This document shows, one piece after another, positions 10,869 through 19,947 of a stretch of 64,000 nt of DNA. How positions within the stretch are numbered: the first letter of the stretch is position 1; each line of letters starts with the position of its first letter. Location: positions 930,001 through 994,000 of the forward strand of contig WHVD01000013.1 in assembly GCA_015178975.1 (NCBI GenBank), in the 5' to 3' direction. The notes below the pieces were generated by a model. It was not told where the DNA came from. It saw only the letters and a list, made by a program, of their open reading frames with translations, and searched no databases. This DNA is from Hysterangium stoloniferum (lineage: Eukaryota; Basidiomycota; Agaricomycetes; Hysterangiales; Hysterangiaceae). A program made the position numbers and the translations under genes.

Positions 10869-11730
10869 AACTCCAAGCGGGAGGAGACATCAGTAGGGAT
10901 GTCAGGTCCTAAGTTAACCAGCTTATGCAGATCTTCCACACGAAATGTTTCTGTGGTGGCAACCTCTGACATTTTAGGACCTGCCGGGTCGAAATCGTCT
11001 GCAAGTTCCCATTCTGGGGGCAGTCCGGAGGATTGAGGATTAAGGACACGCTCCTCTTCTATTCTTGATAGACTCTCGACAAGATGGGCGATCTTGGTTG
11101 CCGTTGACTGCATCGATGCTTTCTCAGTCAAAGATCTAGGAGTCTGGGCCCATTTGTTCGCGTCGTGAATTAATCCAACAGTTTCCCCTTGTCTGATGAT
11201 TCTTGGCATCAGAAAGGGATTAGCGAGAGGTATCGTGGCACATTCCCTAGATATGGCAGTGGTGGGAGCAGCTAGTATACTCCCATCGTCATTCTGCAAG
11301 ACAACTCCCTCGACTATCCATTGGTCACCAATAAGATCTCCTACAAAAATTGGTACTAATCGAGCCGATTCCGGTTCTATAGTACAATCCTGCAAGGCCC
11401 GTGCGACTCTTTCAGTACGCACTCCTTTGTCTGGTTTGGAAGTCAATTCAGGCGAGTCATTGGCTAGTTCCTCAAGGGGGATCTTGCTAATCGAAAAGGC
11501 TAAAGGCTGCGGCTCCTTGGAAGAACTGGCTGGGATAGATCCTGCTCTCCCAGGCAAAATTAATCTGGAACCCAGCGGTTGGTCTCGCAGTGTCCCAATC
11601 TCATAGTTCACGTGAAAGTCTTCTCCAAGAAGGATCGGGACAGTCATACCTCGGACAACGTACGTCTCGGTGGTAAATTTAAGGAGTGTACCGGTGTCGT
11701 CCTCGAGATAAATGGGGACATTGACGTATC
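10869..11730 (-). pseudogene. Gyp-A protease-RT linker (copy a)
   Basis: About 260 codons, starting near 11647 at TVPILLGEDFHVNYEIGTL, encode the segment after the protease and before RT. The same region is intact in copy d (60398 onward). It has no motif of known function beyond the LLGEDF stretch, typical of the C-terminal part of retropepsins. It ends where the truncated S LTR begins. Confidence 0.75.
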
Positions 11731-12395
11731 CTAATACTTTGGCATTACCGGTAAGTTGTACGAGGTGCAGCTTGAGTCCTTCTTGAGCTTAGGGCGGTCC
11801 TCTAGTTCCTTATAGAAGTCCTCCGAAATTAAGGAGAGGTCAGCCCCAGCATCCAGCCTGATTTTAATAGGATTTGAGGCTTCTGAATTCCCTACGCATC
11901 CGTAGACGTGTAATGCTGAAATCCCAATACTGGAATATCCACCCAGAGGGTCCCTTCTGCGATAGATAATAGTCGAATCCTCCTTTATAAGTCGACTGGA
12001 TCGGGGGTATTGGACTCTAGGTCTTTTGCTTTCTTTTCTTGTAACCAGTTTGACGTTCCTCCTGATACGTCTACTGTTAGGTACCTTGGGAGTGGCGTTC
12101 GAAATAGAGTCGTCTGCTTCAGAGTCTGACTCATCACAAGGAATTAAGTCAGGTAATTGCCCTGGGTCAAAGGGGAAGCTCTCCTCCTCCGATCCCTCTG
12201 ACTCAGAGGGGTCTTCTATAATGTAGGTTTGACTTATTTCCTTAGATCGGTTCACAAATACATCCTCATCGACGATTTCCTCAATGGTGGGAGGTTCAGG
12301 TCGCGATAAAACTCTCGTCTCAGTCAGACCTTCACCGTTCTGACAATGAGCATCTAGCCAGTCTCCTTTCTTGAGAAAATCATGGTCTGATATAG
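11731..12395 (-). pseudogene. Gyp-A acidic linker and retropepsin (copy a)
   Basis: A 174-codon stretch (11731-12255) encodes an acidic segment (IIEDPSESEGSEEESFPFDP) and then the protease active-site loop KIRLDAGADLSLI. The DAG triplet replaces the commoner DTG/DSG, and does so in all copies here, so it is a family trait. A frameshift after KELEDRPKLK breaks continuity with the next piece. The enzyme would process the polyprotein. Confidence 0.8.
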
Positions 12396-12894
12396 TGTGA
12401 AGAGTCGATAGATTCTGACTGCTCGATGTATGAGGAATAGTATTTATTCAACTACTATTATTAAGTATTGACCGTCCTGTACAATACTGTAGATTACTAG
12501 ACTGATAGTACTAGTAATGAGACGCACTACACGTCACAAGAGCAACTGTACAGTTGCTCGTGATGATAAGGACCAGAGAAAAGAAGAGTTGACCTTTACA
12601 GTACAACTTGTAGCTAGAAGTAAGAAAGATAATCAGTGAAAGACTGAATATCAGAGGTAGAGATATAGCAGCGCGAATCGACTAGAGTGTCGATGAGTGC
12701 AAAGACTTGAGAGTGGGACTCGACCTTTGCGGTTCAAGTCCAAAGATTATTAGTATGCAAGAAGTTGCTACCTTTATAAGTAGCTGAGACATTACCCTTG
12801 ACACCTCTCCCTATTCGACGTCTGAGTTGTTACAAGGTGGTGTCTGCTGGGTAAAAAAGTGTCTGTCTTTTGGTGCCGAGAGCGCCCATAGGTA

Positions 12895-13107
12895 CAGTAG
12901 GCAACAAAACCCTTACAATGTTTTGCACTTTTTGAAAGACATGGCTATTCCTCCAGAAATAAATTCTGTAAATTGCTGAAAATATTATGTAATATACTTC
13001 AACATCATACCTTCCAGAAATGCACAGCCACAAGGCACCATGTCCTTATTTGGTAAGTCCAGATCACACACAAACCAATAGCTCATTGTAAGGGTTTTGT
13101 TGCACAC
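12895..13107 (+). repeat. Left TIR of the Tc1 element
   Basis: 213 bp. The outer word GCAACAAAACCCTTACAATG (12901-12920) recurs as its reverse complement at 13084-13103, so each TIR contains an inverted pair of probable transposase sites. Confidence 0.9.
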
Positions 13108-13133
13108 TATTTTGAGACTATTATTACAAGAAA

Positions 13134-14191
13134 TTAGTATTTAGTATGGCCCCCCTTTGCTCTAATCACTGCTGCAAGTCTTCTAGGCATACTCTCAATA
13201 AGCATCTGACACTCCTCCTTTGGAATCTCTTCCCACACCTTCTGCACCCTCTCCCACAGTTCATGAACACTATTTGCAGGCTGTTCATACTCCCCCAGCT
13301 TCCTTTTGACACGATTCCACAGATGTTCAATAGGATTCATGTCAGGAGATTGTGCAGGCCATTTGAGGACTGTAACATCATGGTCAGTGAACCATTTCTG
13401 GGCCTTTTTGCTAGTGTGTTTGGGGTCATTGTCTTGTTGAACACAATGTCAGCCACTGTTTTGTTGTAATATATGAGGGTTTGCTGGAGTTCATCATCCA
13501 GGAGCTCCACATAAAGCTCAGCATCCATCCTCCCATCAATTTTGGTTGCAAACCCAACCCCATCCCAGCCCATGCATCCCCACATCATCAGGTTTCCTCC
13601 TCCAAACTTGACTGTTCCCTCTACTAACCTATCATTTAACCCCTCACCCACATTTTTCCACACATATTTCCTTCCATCTGATCCCAGCCTATTAATCTTA
13701 GTCTCATAAGACCATATGACCCTCTTCCAGTCCTCCAGGGTCCATTCCAAATGCCTTTCTGCAAACTCCAATCGAGATTTCCGATGATGAGGTTTGAGAA
13801 GTGGCCTTTTTCTCTTTACCACAGCCCTCATGCCTAAGGTTTTGAGGTGGCAATGCACTGTTTGTGAAGTAATGGGAGTGTTGATGATGTCTATAAGTTT
13901 CTTGGTTGCCTGTCTGGCATTATCAACCTTCCCCATGCAAATTATTCTTCTAGCATAGGCAATATTGGCTGTGGTAAGCTTTGTAGGACAGCCACCAGAG
14001 CATTTGGGGAGTTCAGGGCAATGCTCAGAGCAAATACGACTGATGGTGGCACTGCTGAGATGAGTTTGGTAACGTGTTTGAGCTCCAGAAATGCCAGAGT
14101 CAAGTAGAGTAAGAACATGTTGGATTTGGCTGGAGGAGAGCTTTTTCATTGTGAGTAGGGTAATTGTGGGATTCCAACTGGTTGCTTTCAT
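13134..14191 (-). pseudogene. Tc1-type transposase (DD34E), broken
   Basis: The N-terminal HTH region (SSSQIQHVLTLLDSGISG) is followed by the DDE core. The first catalytic Asp is replaced: the block reads IWSYETKINRLGSDG, where the family has a D after WS. The second Asp and the Glu survive (QDNDPKHTS; DMNPIEHLW) with 34 residues between them. A one-base deletion after DIVF puts the second Asp out of frame, leaving a 284-codon N-terminal ORF (13337-14191) and a 68-codon C-terminal ORF (13134-13340). The enzyme would cut and rejoin at the TIRs; this copy cannot act. It could still move if supplied in trans, since both TIRs are present. Confidence 0.92.
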
Positions 14192-14282
14192 CTTATATAC
14201 ATTGAGGAAGAGTGGTCACATGACTTTGTTGAACTTTATAAACAAAGTCATGTGACTAGGACCCATTTTGAACTTTAAAAAT

Positions 14283-14495
14283 GTGTGCAACAAAACCCTT
14301 ACAATGAGCTATTGGTTTGTGTGTGATGTGGACTTACCAAATAAGGTCGTGGTGCCTTGTGGCTGTGCATTTCTGGAAGGTATGATGTTGAAGTGTATTA
14401 CATAATATTTTCGGCATTTTACAGAATTTATTTCTGGAGGAATAGCCATGTCTTTCAAAAAGTACAAAACATTGTAAGGGTTTTGTGGCCTACTG
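14283..14495 (-). repeat. Right TIR of the Tc1 element
   Basis: 213 bp, the inverse of the left TIR with scattered mismatches. Inner word at 14287-14306, outer word at 14470-14489 with one mismatch. Confidence 0.9.
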
Positions 14496-14640
14496 TATAC
14501 ACAAGACTTTGAACTAAGAAATATGGGTATGCTCGAAAGATATAGAGAATTAAGGAAAAGGAATAGAAACTAGGTAATAAAGTACTATAATATATATATT
14601 ATTCAACTGTCCAATCATGCATATATGCATACCCTTCACA

Positions 14641-14753
14641 TATAGAAACATAAACTTGCGATGTCTCATTCTCATTCGAGGATACATTCACATCTGAAAC
14701 GATGTTGTCCTCTGACTGAGGAAGGTAGACAGAAATGAAAATCGATTCCTCAT
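14641..14753 (-). pseudogene. Gyp-A gag-protease junction fragment (copy a)
   Basis: Encodes part of the segment after the zinc knuckle, seen intact at 58916-59030 in copy d (ESIFISVYLPQ). M LTR 4 interrupts it at CTCAT. Confidence 0.75.
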
Positions 14754-15228
14754 TGTGAAGAGTGGCGGAAGTTCTGACCATTCTATATACAAAGAAATGA
14801 GTAGAAAGGAAGGATATTGACCTATTCGGTGCAATATAAGAGGAAGTGAGAGAAAGAGCACAAGATGACGAAGGAGTCAATGAATGCGATGGTTCGAGTG
14901 GAGGCCTCAACTATTACAGTTCGAGGCCAGAAGTATTCAGTAGTTCAGATAATGCTACCTATATGGTAGCTGACACGTTACCCTGATCACTGCTCATAGT
15001 AGACCTAGTTTGTGTCTTACGAGTGGTGGTTCTTGGGTTAAAGTGTGTCTGAGTTCTAATTGGTGCTGAGTGCACCCACAAGTATACACAATGCTTCGAA
15101 CTAATGAAATATGCGATATTTGAAGAATATGAAAGATAGAAAAATATGAATAGAATATGTAAAAATATAAATGAAATAAAAGGAGTGTTTTACCACAATG
15201 ATACTGTGGTAAAAGCATACTCCTCACA
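14754..15228 (-). repeat. M-type solo LTR 4
   Basis: 475 bp, TGTGAAGAGTGG to CTCCTCACA, flanked by CTCAT (14749-14753 and 15229-15233). The empty site is at about 58915 in copy d. Confidence 0.92.
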
Positions 15229-15369
15229 CTCATCAATGTTATGTACTTGTCCCTGTACGCTTAATCCATAAACCGTTTCATAAGCCCTTTGATCCTCCAC
15301 CTCCTCCATTGGGTTCTGCACAGAGCACTTGTTAATAGAGACATACATAGTGTGACATCCTGCCCGCGT
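15229..15369 (-). pseudogene. Gyp-A gag C-terminal fragment (copy a)
   Basis: Encodes the stretch after the zinc knuckle (YVSINKC region through VYGLSVQGQVHNIDE), as at 58800-58915 in copy d. It is cut from the knuckle by the chimeric element at 15370. Confidence 0.75.
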
Positions 15370-15620
15370 TGTTAAAGGCATAGAAAAGAATTGACCCAGC
15401 CTGGGATTGAACCAAGGACCTCCTGGCTTTATATGCAGGTGCTCTTAACCACTGAGCTACTGGACCTATAGTCTAGTATTATATGATGGATTATATATAC
15501 ATATATATAAGGACTTGTGATGCCAACTTGTGCTCTTATAACAGCTTATATAACTGATGGCAAGCCTGGGTCTTATAACAGTCTGTCACATATAGATATT
15601 GCATTTTCCCATTTCTAACA
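15370..15620 (-). repeat. T1 LTR of the chimera
   Basis: 251 bp, TGTTAAAGGCATAG to ATTTCTAACA on the plus strand. Same family as the LTRs at 19697, 29084, 29747 and 42879. Confidence 0.9.
15393..15466 (-). tRNA. tRNA-like Pol III unit in T1 LTR (chimera copy)
   Basis: A 74-nt tRNA-like sequence with a 7-bp acceptor stem (GGTCCAG and CTGGGTC, with wobbles), A box TAGCTCAGTGG and B box GGTTCAATCCC. A TTTT run follows within about 10 nt. The anticodon stem has a bulge, so it is more likely a tRNA-derived promoter than a working tRNA. Confidence 0.6.
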
Positions 15621-15686
15621 CTTCCCCTGAAATCAATATCTAGTCTATACCCTATGCAGCGCACCAAGCTCACGGGGCCCATAACC

Positions 15687-16035
15687 TGTTAAAAGTGACC
15701 TGTGACTTACTGTGACACATGACACACACAAGTCTGAGGAAAGTTGTTACTATTCAGGTCACTAACTACAAGCTTATATATGTTATACATCAGTAGGCTT
15801 GTCAGCTGTCATAAGTGACAGCTGGTTGACAGCTGGTTGACAGCTGTCATAAGTGACAGCTGATTGACAGCTTGAATGGAAACTGACAGCTGATTGACAG
15901 CTGGAATACAAAGTGACAGCTGATTGACAGCTGTCATGGGAAATGAACTGGAAATACCCTGGAACATGCTGGAAGCTTCTAGAAGGTTCTAGAAGGTTCC
16001 AGAAGGTCTTGGAGACAGTGGAGGCAGTTTTAACA
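15687..16035 (-). repeat. Cop-A LTR of the chimera
   Basis: 349 bp, TGTTAAAAGTGACC to GGCAGTTTTAACA on the plus strand. A half-tRNA primer site sits directly at its inner edge (15674-15686). Confidence 0.9.
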
Positions 16036-16353
16036 CGCGTGGGGGCAGTCGATCTTGAAATGCTCTAAACTCCCACAAATCCAACACTCCTTCGGGGGTT
16101 TGGCAATGCTTTTCTTGTCACTTCGTTCGAAAAAGAACTTGCCGTGTTTCTTACCCTGCTTCGCGTTCGATCTCCTAGGGACGGTTTTATCCTCAAGTTC
16201 GCCAAGGAGGATGTGACCTTGGTTAGTGGGGTTGATTCCTCCAGAGTGTTCTTCCTTATGCCAGGGATCCGACTCGTCTTGCTCAGCGATCATGACTCTG
16301 GGCTTTTGGAACCGATAACGCTCTCGATGTGTTTGAACCCAAGCGTTAATCAA
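16036..16353 (-). pseudogene. Gyp-A gag zinc-knuckle fragment (copy a)
   Basis: Encodes the nucleocapsid part of gag: a basic stretch (RRSNAKQGKKHGKFFFE) then the knuckle CWICGSLEHFKIDC (C-x2-C-x4-H-x4-C). The frame starts abruptly at INAWVQTH, where the sequence turns into plus-strand gag of copy c. Confidence 0.85.
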
Positions 16354-17473
16354 ACGTCACCATGAGGAAGTCTTCGTTGACTTTTCAAAAACCAGCTCCT
16401 TCCGGAAGTCCCATCGAAGCAGTAGCTGGACCGTCAACAGATGCCCCTCCAAGTCCATGAGAAGAACACCCGTCAACTGAACAGTTGAACGTCCCCGGAG
16501 CTAAGGTCGAAATTACCTGTGCTTCTGAACCCATTCTCTCGTTCCCGCCTAAACAGGTCATCCTTCAGCAATTCTTTAGGGGTCATATGATTTACACCCA
16601 GCCTATCGACTGACAATGGGATGCGTACTATGCCGACCGAATTTCTACGGATCAGCTTATTCCTTTTGTGGAGGAGTACAATACGGACTACCCCCTTTTA
16701 CCAGTGACTGTAGCAGTCTGGTTAGGTCGTTATCAGGCTATTTTATCGGCGCAGGATCTATTCTTATGACCTGGAACCCTTGAGGACTTGACTCGCTCGA
16801 TTCCCGAATGGTCGAGTGAAGTTACTTCTGTTATGGAAGGAGAGAGGACGGTTCTTAAACAAGAGGTGTTCTCTTCATTCCTCGATGTGCTCCGCACGCA
16901 CGATGACATGTTACAAATCCTTCACATCCTACTCGGTGGGGATCACATCGTCCCCAAAGTCGACTACCAGTATATATACATTCGGATGCTGGAGGAGTCT
17001 CTTAACGGGATTACTCGGAATTCTTCGTTTGCGTATTTCACTTTAAGGGGTCGGTTAAGGCGAAATCAGAGAAGACTCGATAAGATGGTTTTGGAAGTGC
17101 TTTACCCTTATGGTGATTCCATCCAGGTACCTGATTCGCCCATCTCCACAACAAGTTCGTTTGTTTGTACCCTGAATGGCTCTCCCGACACTCGTTTCCT
17201 TCATTCGCTCAATCGTCCCATTATTTTGCAAGACTTCCCGTCTGACATGAGGATGCAGGTGGCGGAACGTCTTCAAGAAAAAGGAATGGAAATATGCATC
17301 CCCCTCTATCAGCCTCAACCTCGTTGACCTTTGAATACGGTCGAAATCGAGAGAGGGATCGCGATGGAACCTAGCCCTACCCCCCATCAGGAAAGTCACC
17401 GGTCTCGTGTCGTGTTTGAATGAATCCCTGGCAATACGAACATGGGTGATGAACCAACTACGACTAGATATCG
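16354..17473 (+). pseudogene. Gyp-A gag N-terminal half (copy c)
   Basis: Reading through several stops, it encodes a Pro/Ser-rich leader (SSLTFQKPAP, AGPSTDAPPSP) and then a helical capsid-like region, of which 179 codons (16788-17327) are open: IPEWSSEVTSV, LHILLGGDHIVPKVDYQYIY, LRGRLRRNQRRLDKMVLEVL. Stops at PQPR-stop-PLN and FE-stop-IPG correspond to CGA codons in copy d. Gag would form the virus-like particle. Confidence 0.75.
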
Positions 17474-17844
17474 TGTTAAAACTGCCTCCACTGTCTCCAA
17501 AACCTTCTGGAACCTTCTAGAACCTTCTAGAAGCTTCCAGCATGTTCCAGGGTATTCCCAGTTCATTTCCCATGACAGCTGTCAATCAGCTGTCACTTTG
17601 TATTCCAGCTGTCAATCAGCTGTCAGTTTCCATTCAAGCTGTCAATCAGCTGTCACTTATGACAGCTGTCAACCAGCTGTCAACCAGCTGTCAACCAGCT
17701 GTCAACCAGCTGTCACTTATGACAGCTGACAAGCCTACTGATGTATAACATATATAAGCTTGTAGTTAGTGACCTGAATAGTAAAAACTTTCCTCAGACT
17801 TGTGTGTGTCACGTGTCACAGTAAGTCACAGGTCACTTTTAACA
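17474..17844 (+). repeat. Cop-A solo LTR
   Basis: 371 bp, TGTTAAAACTGCC to CACTTTTAACA, flanked by TATCG (17469-17473 and 17845-17849). The empty site is at about 57630 in copy d. The minisatellite is longer than in the 349-bp form. Confidence 0.93.
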
Positions 17845-18090
17845 TATCGATCAGTCGCCAACAGGGGTCGACCGTCTTTCTCCACTGCATTCACTGAGGG
17901 TATAGCTGGTCAGGTTGCTGGTCGAGGATCGCTGAATCCAGTCGATCCTCGCCATTCCCTGCCGATCTCCTCCAACCCTTTTTTGCCATCAGGAGGACCT
18001 CCTAGTAATTCATCTGGGAGTTCTAGTACCTCAAGTTATGGAGGGAATTCAGGACATGGGGGGCGTCACGGTAGAGTACCTAACTCTCCC
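17845..18090 (+). pseudogene. Gyp-A gag middle fragment (copy c)
   Basis: Encodes a Gly/Ser-rich linker (AGQVAGRGSLNP, SSGSSSTSSYGGNSG) between the two gag halves. It is interrupted at CTCCC by an S LTR. Confidence 0.75.
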
Positions 18091-18733
18091 TGTGAAGAGT
18101 CGATAGATTCTGACCATTCTATATACGAAGAATAGTGTTTATTCAACTACTATTAGTAGGTATTGACCGTACAGTACAATACCGTAGATTACTAGACTGG
18201 CAGTACTAGTAAGGAGACACACTATGCGTCACAAGAGCAACTGTACAGTTGCTCTTGACGGCTAGAATGAGAGAAGGAAAGAGTTGACCTTCACGGTACA
18301 ACTCGTAGCTAGACGTAAGATAGATCATCAACAAGAAGCTGAATATCTAAAGTAAAGATATAGTAGCGCAAGTCGACTATAGTGTCGACGAGCGCAAAGA
18401 CCTTAGAGGGGAACTCAACCTTCGCGGTTCGAGTTCAAAGTACTTTAGTATGCGAGAGAATACTACCTTTATAGGTAGTTGAGACCTTACCCTTGACACC
18501 TCTCGCTATTCGACATCTGGGTTGTTTACGAGGTGGTGTCTGCTGGGTGAAAAGTGTCTATCGTTTGGCGCCGAGAGTGCCCATACATATACACAAAGCT
18601 TCGAACTACAAAATAAGGGTATGCTCGAAATATAGAAAGAATGTAAATGAAGAAAATAAAAAGTAAATAATAAAATACTATAATCCAACTATTATTCCTT
18701 AGTCCAATTATGCATATATGCATACCCTTCACA
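18091..18733 (-). repeat. S-type solo LTR 5
   Basis: 643 bp, TGTGAAGAGTCG to CCCTTCACA, flanked by CTCCC (18086-18090 and 18734-18738). Confidence 0.93.
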
Positions 18734-19696
18734 CTCCCTTTCGAACTCCGATGCAGCCTCGAGCCAGCGTGCCTATCGATGACTTACCTAAGGATAAAAG
18801 GATCGCTCTTAACACCAACGACATCAAGATCAAATGGTCAGATCTTCCCGAATACGATGGGACTCAATCCAAGGCGTTGGATTACATCATGGATATTATG
18901 AGCCTCTCGGAGATCTCTGACTCCATGAGTACATTGTTGGGAGTCGCTCTGCCAAGACGACTCACCGGCGGTGCTAAGATCTGGTGGAGCACCCTAGACC
19001 ATGAACATCGCACTGAATTTAGTCGATCTCACGGATCGTTTCTTTGGGGCATCGTAGAAGGATTACTAGGAACTCATTGGCGCGAATCCTTGGCTCTAGA
19101 ATGGGAAGCCATGAAGTTTCGACAGGCCGGTCACAATCATGAGACACTCGTTCATTACATTCAGCGAAGGGTCAAGCTCTATCGATTCTTGTACAGGTTC
19201 CACCAAAACCGGAAAGACGAAACGCACAGACTTATCCTGACACTACCCATGGAATGGCTTTATCTTCTACAGGGACAACCTATCGACGACATCATGAGCT
19301 TACAGACTTACGCGAACAATTTACAAGAGGCTCTGATTAACGCTTGGGTTCAAACACATCGAGAACATTATCGGTTTCAGAAACCCAGAGTCATGATCAC
19401 CGAGCAAAACAAGTCGGATCCCTGGCATGAGGAGGAGCACTCTGGAAAAATCGACTCCACTAATCGAGGCCACGTCCTCCTCGGCGAACTCGAGGATAAA
19501 ACTGTCCCTAGGAGATCGAACGCTAAGCAGGGTAAGAAACACGGCAAGTTCTTTTTCGAACGAAGTGACAAGAAAAGCATCGCCAAGCCTCCGAAGGAGT
19601 GTTGGATTTGTGGGAGCTTAGAGCATTTCAAGATCGACTGCCCCCATGCGGGCAGGATGTCGCACTATGTCTCTATTAACAAGTGCTCCGCGCAGA
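18734..19696 (+). pseudogene. Gyp-A gag C-terminal half, open but truncated (copy c)
   Basis: About 320 open codons, the best-preserved gag stretch of the family: IDDLPKDKRIALNTNDIKIK, a Retrotrans_gag-like helical region (GGAKIWWSTLDHEHRTEF, FLWGIVEGLLGTHW) and the knuckle CWICGSLEHFKIDC near the end. Three CGA codons here (18958, 19165, 19360) are TGA in copy d. The frame runs out in the T1 LTR at 19697. Confidence 0.85.
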
Positions 19697-19947
19697 TGTT
19701 AGAAATGGGAAAATACAATATCTATATGTGACAGACTGTTATAAGACCCAGGTTTGCCATCAGTTATATAAACTGTTATAAGAGCACAAGTTGGCAACAT
19801 AAGTCCTTATATATATGTATATATAATCCATCATATAATACTAGACTATAGGTCCAGTAGCTCAGTGGTTAAGAGCACCTGCATATAAAGCCAGGAGGTC
19901 CTTGGTTCAATCCCAGGCTGGGTCAATTCTTTTCTATGCCTTTAACA
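19697..19947 (+). repeat. T1 LTR at a recombination joint
   Basis: 251 bp, TGTTAGAAATGGG to TGCCTTTAACA. Left flank is Gyp-A gag (GCAGA), right flank is minus-strand Cop-A pol (CCATG). No duplication, so the two sides came from different insertions. Confidence 0.9.
19851..19924 (+). tRNA. tRNA-like Pol III unit in T1 LTR
   Basis: Acceptor, D and T stems pair; A and B boxes match consensus. The anticodon loop can be read ATATAAA (ATA), but the stem carries a bulged C. Confidence 0.6.

Larger units (their letters stand above)
12895..14495 (-). mobile_element. Tc1/mariner-type DNA transposon, 1601 bp
   Basis: The element begins CAGTAGGCAAC, ends with the inverse, and is flanked by TA on both sides (12893-12894 and 14496-14497). 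Terminal inverted repeats are 213 bp and nearly identical. It carries one decayed minus-strand transposase. Insertion inside an S solo LTR that itself sits in Gyp-A gives the order of events: Gyp-A, then S, then Tc1. Confidence 0.95.
12396..14640 (-). repeat. S-type solo LTR 4, split by a Tc1 element
   Basis: TGTGAAGAGTCG to CCCTTCACA with TATAG on both sides (12391-12395 and 14641-14645). The LTR is 12396-12894 plus 14496-14640; the transposon sits at a TA inside it. Confidence 0.92.
15370..16035 (-). mobile_element. Chimeric short retroelement: T1 LTR, 66-bp core, Cop-A LTR
   Basis: CGCGT flanks the whole 666-bp unit (15365-15369 and 16036-16040), and the interrupted gag reads through once it is removed. 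In minus-strand order it is a Cop-A LTR (15687-16035), the primer site GGTTATGGGCCCC, about 45 bp of unique sequence, a polypurine tract CAGGGGAAG and a T1 LTR (15370-15620). The two terminal LTRs are from different families. A template switch during reverse transcription of co-packaged RNAs would explain it; that step is inference. Confidence 0.85.
285..16354 (-). mobile_element. Gyp-A copy a, degenerate chromodomain Ty3/gypsy element
   Basis: Read on the minus strand the order is gag (part), protease, RT, RNase H, integrase, chromodomain, ORF-K, 3' L LTR. The 5' LTR and gag N-terminus are missing because the copy is fused head-to-head to copy c near 16354. Nested insertions are M LTRs (1387, 2917, 6686, 14754), S LTRs (4991, 5492, 8098, 10284, 12396), a Tc1 element (12895) and a chimeric element (15370). 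Frameshifts and stops make it non-coding. Integrase, RT with a YIDD box, and a C-terminal chromodomain place it among the chromoviruses. Confidence 0.85.
16354..19696 (+). mobile_element. Gyp-A copy c, gag only
   Basis: Plus-strand gag from NVTMRKSSLTF to KCSAQ. It starts at the head-to-head joint with copy a and ends at a T1 LTR beyond which unrelated Cop-A sequence follows. It contains a Cop-A solo LTR and an S solo LTR. Confidence 0.85.

Noticed and set aside
19851..19924. Genuine host tRNA gene
   Set aside because: All copies sit at the same place inside a mobile LTR, and the anticodon stem has a bulge. A tRNA-derived promoter is the better reading.
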